Source of the DNA: Streptomyces fumigatiscleroticus
GTDB taxonomy: Bacteria > Actinomycetota > Actinomycetes > Streptomycetales > Streptomycetaceae
Length of the DNA stretch: 64,000 nt
Direction: 5' to 3'
Assembly (NCBI RefSeq): GCF_014647975.1
Contig: NZ_BMQF01000006.1
Span: 1-64,000 of the forward strand
The notes under the pieces are model-generated. The model ran no database searches. It worked only from the letters and a program-made list of their open reading frames with translations, and was not told the DNA's origin. This document shows, piece after piece, positions 61,368 to 64,000 of this stretch. Position 1 is the first letter of the stretch. Every line of letters begins with the position of its first letter. The position numbers were made by a program, and so were the translations under genes.

Positions 61368-62141
61368 CTACTCGCCCCCGTACGGCAGCGTGGTGCCGGG
61401 CAGCGCGTACTCGTCGCGGCGGCCGCACATGCCGAAGCCGCCCAGCCGGGTGGGCGCCGCCTCGTACGCGGTCGCGCCGTCGAGGTAGTCCGGCTCGCCG
61501 TCCGCCAGCGCGTCCAGCTGGGCGCCGGTGCGCTCGGCGGTGGCCAGCGCGCCGGCCCGCCACAGCTCGCGCCAGACGGGCACCTTGTCGCGGACCAGCC
61601 GGGCGGCGGCCCGCTGGAACTCGCGGTACGGGCCGTCGTCCCCGGCGAGAAGCGCCTCCCGCAGCACGAGATGGCCCTCGACCGCGAGGTCCCGCCGGCG
61701 GCGCGCCGCCGCCTCCGTCTCCGGCCCCGTGCCGGACGGCAGCGTCGCCGCCGCCGCGTACCGCTCCGGGTCGGCGAGCACCTCGGGCGGGAACGTGAAG
61801 ACGGCGTCCCCGGCCTCGGGCAGCCCGCTGTTCTGCATCAGCACGGTGATCCGCAGATCGCCGCCCTGCACCATGCGGTGCACGGTGCCCGGCGTGAACC
61901 AGGCGACGGAACCGGGCTCCAGCGGGATGTCCCGGTAGCCGTCGGGGCTCAGCGTCTGCACCGCGCCGCGGCCCCCGGTGACGACGTACGCCTCCGTGCA
62001 CACCAGATGCAGATGCGGGCTGCCGCCGCACACACCGTCGGCGGCCTCCCAGTCGTAGGCGCTGAGGTGGGACAGGCCGACGGCACCGGGCAGCGGGTGC
62101 GGGAGCACGGGCTCCGGCCTGTTCCCCGCGGGCTCGTTCAC
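61368..62141 (-). CDS. Cupin-domain protein
   Basis: A 257-residue protein with an N-terminal cupin: HLHLVCTEAYVVTGGRGAVQTL and LEPGSVAWFTPGTVHRMVQGGD contain the two conserved cupin blocks with metal-binding His and Glu. The C-terminal half (DGPYREFQRAAARLVRDK) is helical. Starts at GTG 62141, overlapping the DUF6807 stop as GTGA. Probably a sugar-acid isomerase, a dioxygenase or a binding protein; not determinable. Confidence 0.82.
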   Translation of the reverse strand: MNEPAGNRPEPVLPHPLPGAVGLSHLSAYDWEAADGVCGGSPHLHLVCTEAYVVTGGRGAVQTLSPDGYRDIPLEPGSVAWFTPGTVHRMVQGGDLRITVLMQNSGLPEAGDAVFTFPPEVLADPERYAAAATLPSGTGPETEAAARRRRDLAVEGHLVLREALLAGDDGPYREFQRAAARLVRDKVPVWRELWRAGALATAERTGAQLDALADGEPDYLDGATAYEAAPTRLGGFGMCGRRDEYALPGTTLPYGGE

Positions 62142-63064
62142 CACGGCAGGCCCTTCAGATACGTGTCGACGCGATGCGGCTCCCAGGCGCCGTCGGCGAC
62201 GACGATCCGGTAGCGGTAGGCGAAGGACTCCCCCGGCTCCAGCGCGAACTCCTCGAAGAACGCCCAGGAGAACGCCACCGTCGGGATCGGCTCGGCGCGC
62301 ACGAACCAGTGCGACTCGTGGATCGCGTCCTTCCCGTCCAGGTTCTCCGGCGCGTGCGCGAAGACCAGCGTGGAGTGCCCGTCGGTCTCGTCGTGCTCGG
62401 CGGTGAAGGCCAGCCAGGGGCCCTGGGTGCCCATCAGCCTCCCGGCGCCGGTGCCGGCGTCCGGGGCGAAGGCGGTGCCGCCGGTGAAGTCGCGCGGCCC
62501 CCGCCACTGGAGTCCCGTGTAGCCGGCCATCTCGCGGCCCGCGGTGGTCGGGGAGCCGAAGAGGAGGGGTTCGCCGCGGACGTTGGTGAGACGGATCGAC
62601 CAGTCCAGCGCCCAGGCGCCGGCCTCCTCGTCCACCGAGTGGACGGTGATGCCGCGCTCCTCCCGCGCCCACTCGGCACCGCCGTTGGCGACCCAGGTGA
62701 GGTCCTCGGCGAAGGCGAGCCGGCCGTCCTCGACCGTGAACGCGCCGAACCCGTCGTGCCGCATCGAGCCGATCCGCTCGGGCAGGGCCAGGTAGCCCTC
62801 TCCGTGGACGTAGGAGTTGCCGCCCCAGAAGTTCTGCCCGGACAGGTGACTGGCCGTCATCTGCAGGCCCTTGTGCCAGCGGTGGTCGCTGGGGCGGTAG
62901 CCCGTCACCGTGCGGCCGGCGAGGGTGCGCACCGGGTGGGCGTAGGGCTTGCGCGACTCGAACTCCTCGGGATCGGGACGGTAGACGTAGCGCAGGATCT
63001 CGGTGCCGTTCGCCGCGGTGACCGCGATGTGCTCGCCGTGGGTGTGGCTGACGCGGATGTTCAC
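62138..63064 (-). CDS. DUF6807 (PmoA-like) family protein
   Basis: A 308-residue mostly beta protein. Hallmarks are the N-terminal LRYVYRPD with KPYAHPVRTLAGR, the SDHRWHKGLQM block and GNSYVHGEG, a set of conserved His residues. These proteins are usually encoded beside Gfo/Idh/MocA oxidoreductases in sugar-use operons. The name PmoA is historical; no methane chemistry is implied. GTG 63064 overlaps the previous stop by four bases. Confidence 0.82.
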   Translation of the reverse strand: MNIRVSHTHGEHIAVTAANGTEILRYVYRPDPEEFESRKPYAHPVRTLAGRTVTGYRPSDHRWHKGLQMTASHLSGQNFWGGNSYVHGEGYLALPERIGSMRHDGFGAFTVEDGRLAFAEDLTWVANGGAEWAREERGITVHSVDEEAGAWALDWSIRLTNVRGEPLLFGSPTTAGREMAGYTGLQWRGPRDFTGGTAFAPDAGTGAGRLMGTQGPWLAFTAEHDETDGHSTLVFAHAPENLDGKDAIHESHWFVRAEPIPTVAFSWAFFEEFALEPGESFAYRYRIVVADGAWEPHRVDTYLKGLPW

Positions 63065-64000
63065 GCGCGCTCCTTCGGGGCCCAGTCGGGGTGGTCGCCG
63101 TGCATGGCCGGGTAGAAGGGGTCGCCGGGTGCGATCTCGCCCGCGTGCACCGGCTGCCCGGTGAACGCGGCCTTGTACAGGGCGGCGGCGAACTCCAGGG
63201 TGGCGCGGGCCTCCGGGCCGCTGCCGGGCGGGCGGACGCCCGCGTCGTAGGCGTCGAGGAGGGCGCCGAGCTGGGCCGTGTGGGAGCTGGGCACGTCGTC
63301 GGCGGGGGTGGACCAGGCGGCGGCGCGCTCGGGGGCGACGTGCCGGGCCGGAGTGTAGGACCAGTCGTCGTTGCGGTGCCCGTAGAGGTGGGTGAGCTCG
63401 ACCGTGGCGTCGGCGCAGTCGATGCGGACGCGGCTCACCTCGTCCGGGGAGAGCACGCTGTTGACGACGGTGGCCAGGGCACCGTTCTCGAACCGTACGA
63501 GGGCCGTGGAGACGTCCTCGCTCTCGGTGTCGTGGACCAGGCGTGCCGCCATGGCCCGTACCTCCGCCCAGGGACCGAGCAGGTGCAGCAGCAGGTCGTA
63601 CTGGTGGATGCCGTGCCCCATGGTCGGGCCGCCGCCCTCGGTGGACCAACGGCCGCGCCACGGCACCGCGTAGTACGCGGCGTCCCGGTGCCAGGTGGTC
63701 TGGCAGTGCGCGACCAGCGGGGCGCCCAGCTCACCGCTCGCGATCAGTTCGCGGGCGTGCACGGCGCCGGAGCCGTAGCGGTGCTGGAAGACGACGGACG
63801 CGTAGGCCCCCGAGGCCTGCTCGGCGGCGGCGATGTCGTCGTACTCGGCGAGCGAGAGGCACAGCGGCTTCTCGCACAGCACCCAGGCGCCCGCCTTGAG
63901 GGCGGCCACCGTCTGTTCCCGGTGCAGGGCCGGCGGCGTGCCGATGAGGACGAGGTCGGGGCGTACGGCGTCCAGCATCGCGCTCGTCCCGGTGAACCCG
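63061..64000 (-). CDS. Gfo/Idh/MocA-family oxidoreductase, 5' end outside the window
   Basis: About 313 C-terminal residues are visible. LVLIGTPPALHREQTVAALKAG and the EKP motif WVLCEKPLCLS are diagnostic, followed by RWSTEGGGPTMGHGIHQYDLLL with the catalytic His. The N-terminal Rossmann start lies beyond 64000. It would oxidise a sugar or inositol hydroxyl with NAD(P). It is the first visible gene of a GTGA-coupled operon with DUF6807 and cupin genes. Confidence 0.9.
   Translation of the reverse strand, partial: GFTGTSAMLDAVRPDLVLIGTPPALHREQTVAALKAGAWVLCEKPLCLSLAEYDDIAAAEQASGAYASVVFQHRYGSGAVHARELIASGELGAPLVAHCQTTWHRDAAYYAVPWRGRWSTEGGGPTMGHGIHQYDLLLHLLGPWAEVRAMAARLVHDTESEDVSTALVRFENGALATVVNSVLSPDEVSRVRIDCADATVELTHLYGHRNDDWSYTPARHVAPERAAAWSTPADDVPSSHTAQLGALLDAYDAGVRPPGSGPEARATLEFAAALYKAAFTGQPVHAGEIAPGDPFYPAMHGDHPDWAPKERA

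Noticed and set aside
1..64000. CRISPR arrays, rRNA, tRNA or riboswitches
   Set aside because: No array-like repeats with spacers, cloverleaf signatures or known riboswitch cores were recognised.

Overview
The window is high-GC actinobacterial DNA that looks like Streptomyces: GC-rich third codon positions throughout, rare TTA codons, many GTG/TTG starts, ATGA/GTGA gene overlaps, and typical families (actinobacterial GT4 glycogen synthase, GlgE/maltokinase, TerD proteins, Tat-exported BBE-like oxidase, PucR-type regulator, prokaryotic phospholipase A2). No rRNA, tRNA, CRISPR array, replication origin or complete insertion sequence was recognised. All functions are read from sequence motifs; no database search was run.

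Layout. 0-1 kb: 3' part of an IS701-like transposase gene with altered catalytic positions. 1.1-6.8 kb: a peptide-type ABC importer (lipoprotein divergent from two permeases and a fused double ATPase) ending in a strong hairpin. 6.8-8.2 kb: GT4 glycogen/maltose-1-phosphate synthase plus a small overlapping membrane-peptide ORF. 8.4-9.7 kb: Xre/TPR regulator. 9.7-20.0 kb: a tightly packed minus-strand gene run, DJ-1/PfpI > TPP enzyme > DJ-1/PfpI > GlgE > maltokinase > GlgB > a phosphohexomutase-like protein lacking its active-site serine. 20.3-24.9 kb: a divergent plus-strand run of NTF2/SnoaL-like proteins, a GMC oxidoreductase, a VOC protein and an SDR. 25.0-28.3 kb: an exported BBE-like flavoprotein, another SnoaL-like protein and an MFS exporter. 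28.5-34.8 kb: LtrA, an MHS-type transporter, a GAF/PucR regulator, 3-hydroxybutyrate dehydrogenase and a NUDIX hydrolase. 34.9-44.5 kb: Lnt, an O-antigen-ligase-like protein, a repeat array, small envelope proteins, a MurI-like racemase, an HpnB-like glycosyltransferase, a two-domain TerD protein, a MOSC protein. 44.6-49.5 kb: a beta-helix/AAA+ ATPase facing a membrane protein with a hydrolase domain whose 3' end carries a 15-bp repeat with one base missing. 49.8-59.5 kb: DeoR, Cds1-like cysteine desulfhydrase, anti-sigma-type kinase, TetR/DUF4865/phosphotriesterase-like group, ROK, AlkB-like and RlmG-like proteins. 59.5-64 kb: a 14-bp minisatellite, PAP2, secreted PLA2, and a sugar-type operon (Gfo/Idh, DUF6807, cupin) cut by the window end.

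The most unusual region is 9.7-28.3 kb. The genes for alpha-glucan assembly from maltose 1-phosphate (glgE, mak, glgB) are coupled by 4-11 bp overlaps to two DJ-1 proteins and a benzoylformate-decarboxylase-like TPP enzyme, with no treS between glgE and mak, and with a probable pseudo-phosphohexomutase at the end. This operon shares a 283-bp divergent promoter region with an oxidative gene set containing four NTF2-like domains; a fifth lies just downstream. I infer, without proof, a linked redox/carbonyl-carbon and alpha-glucan system.
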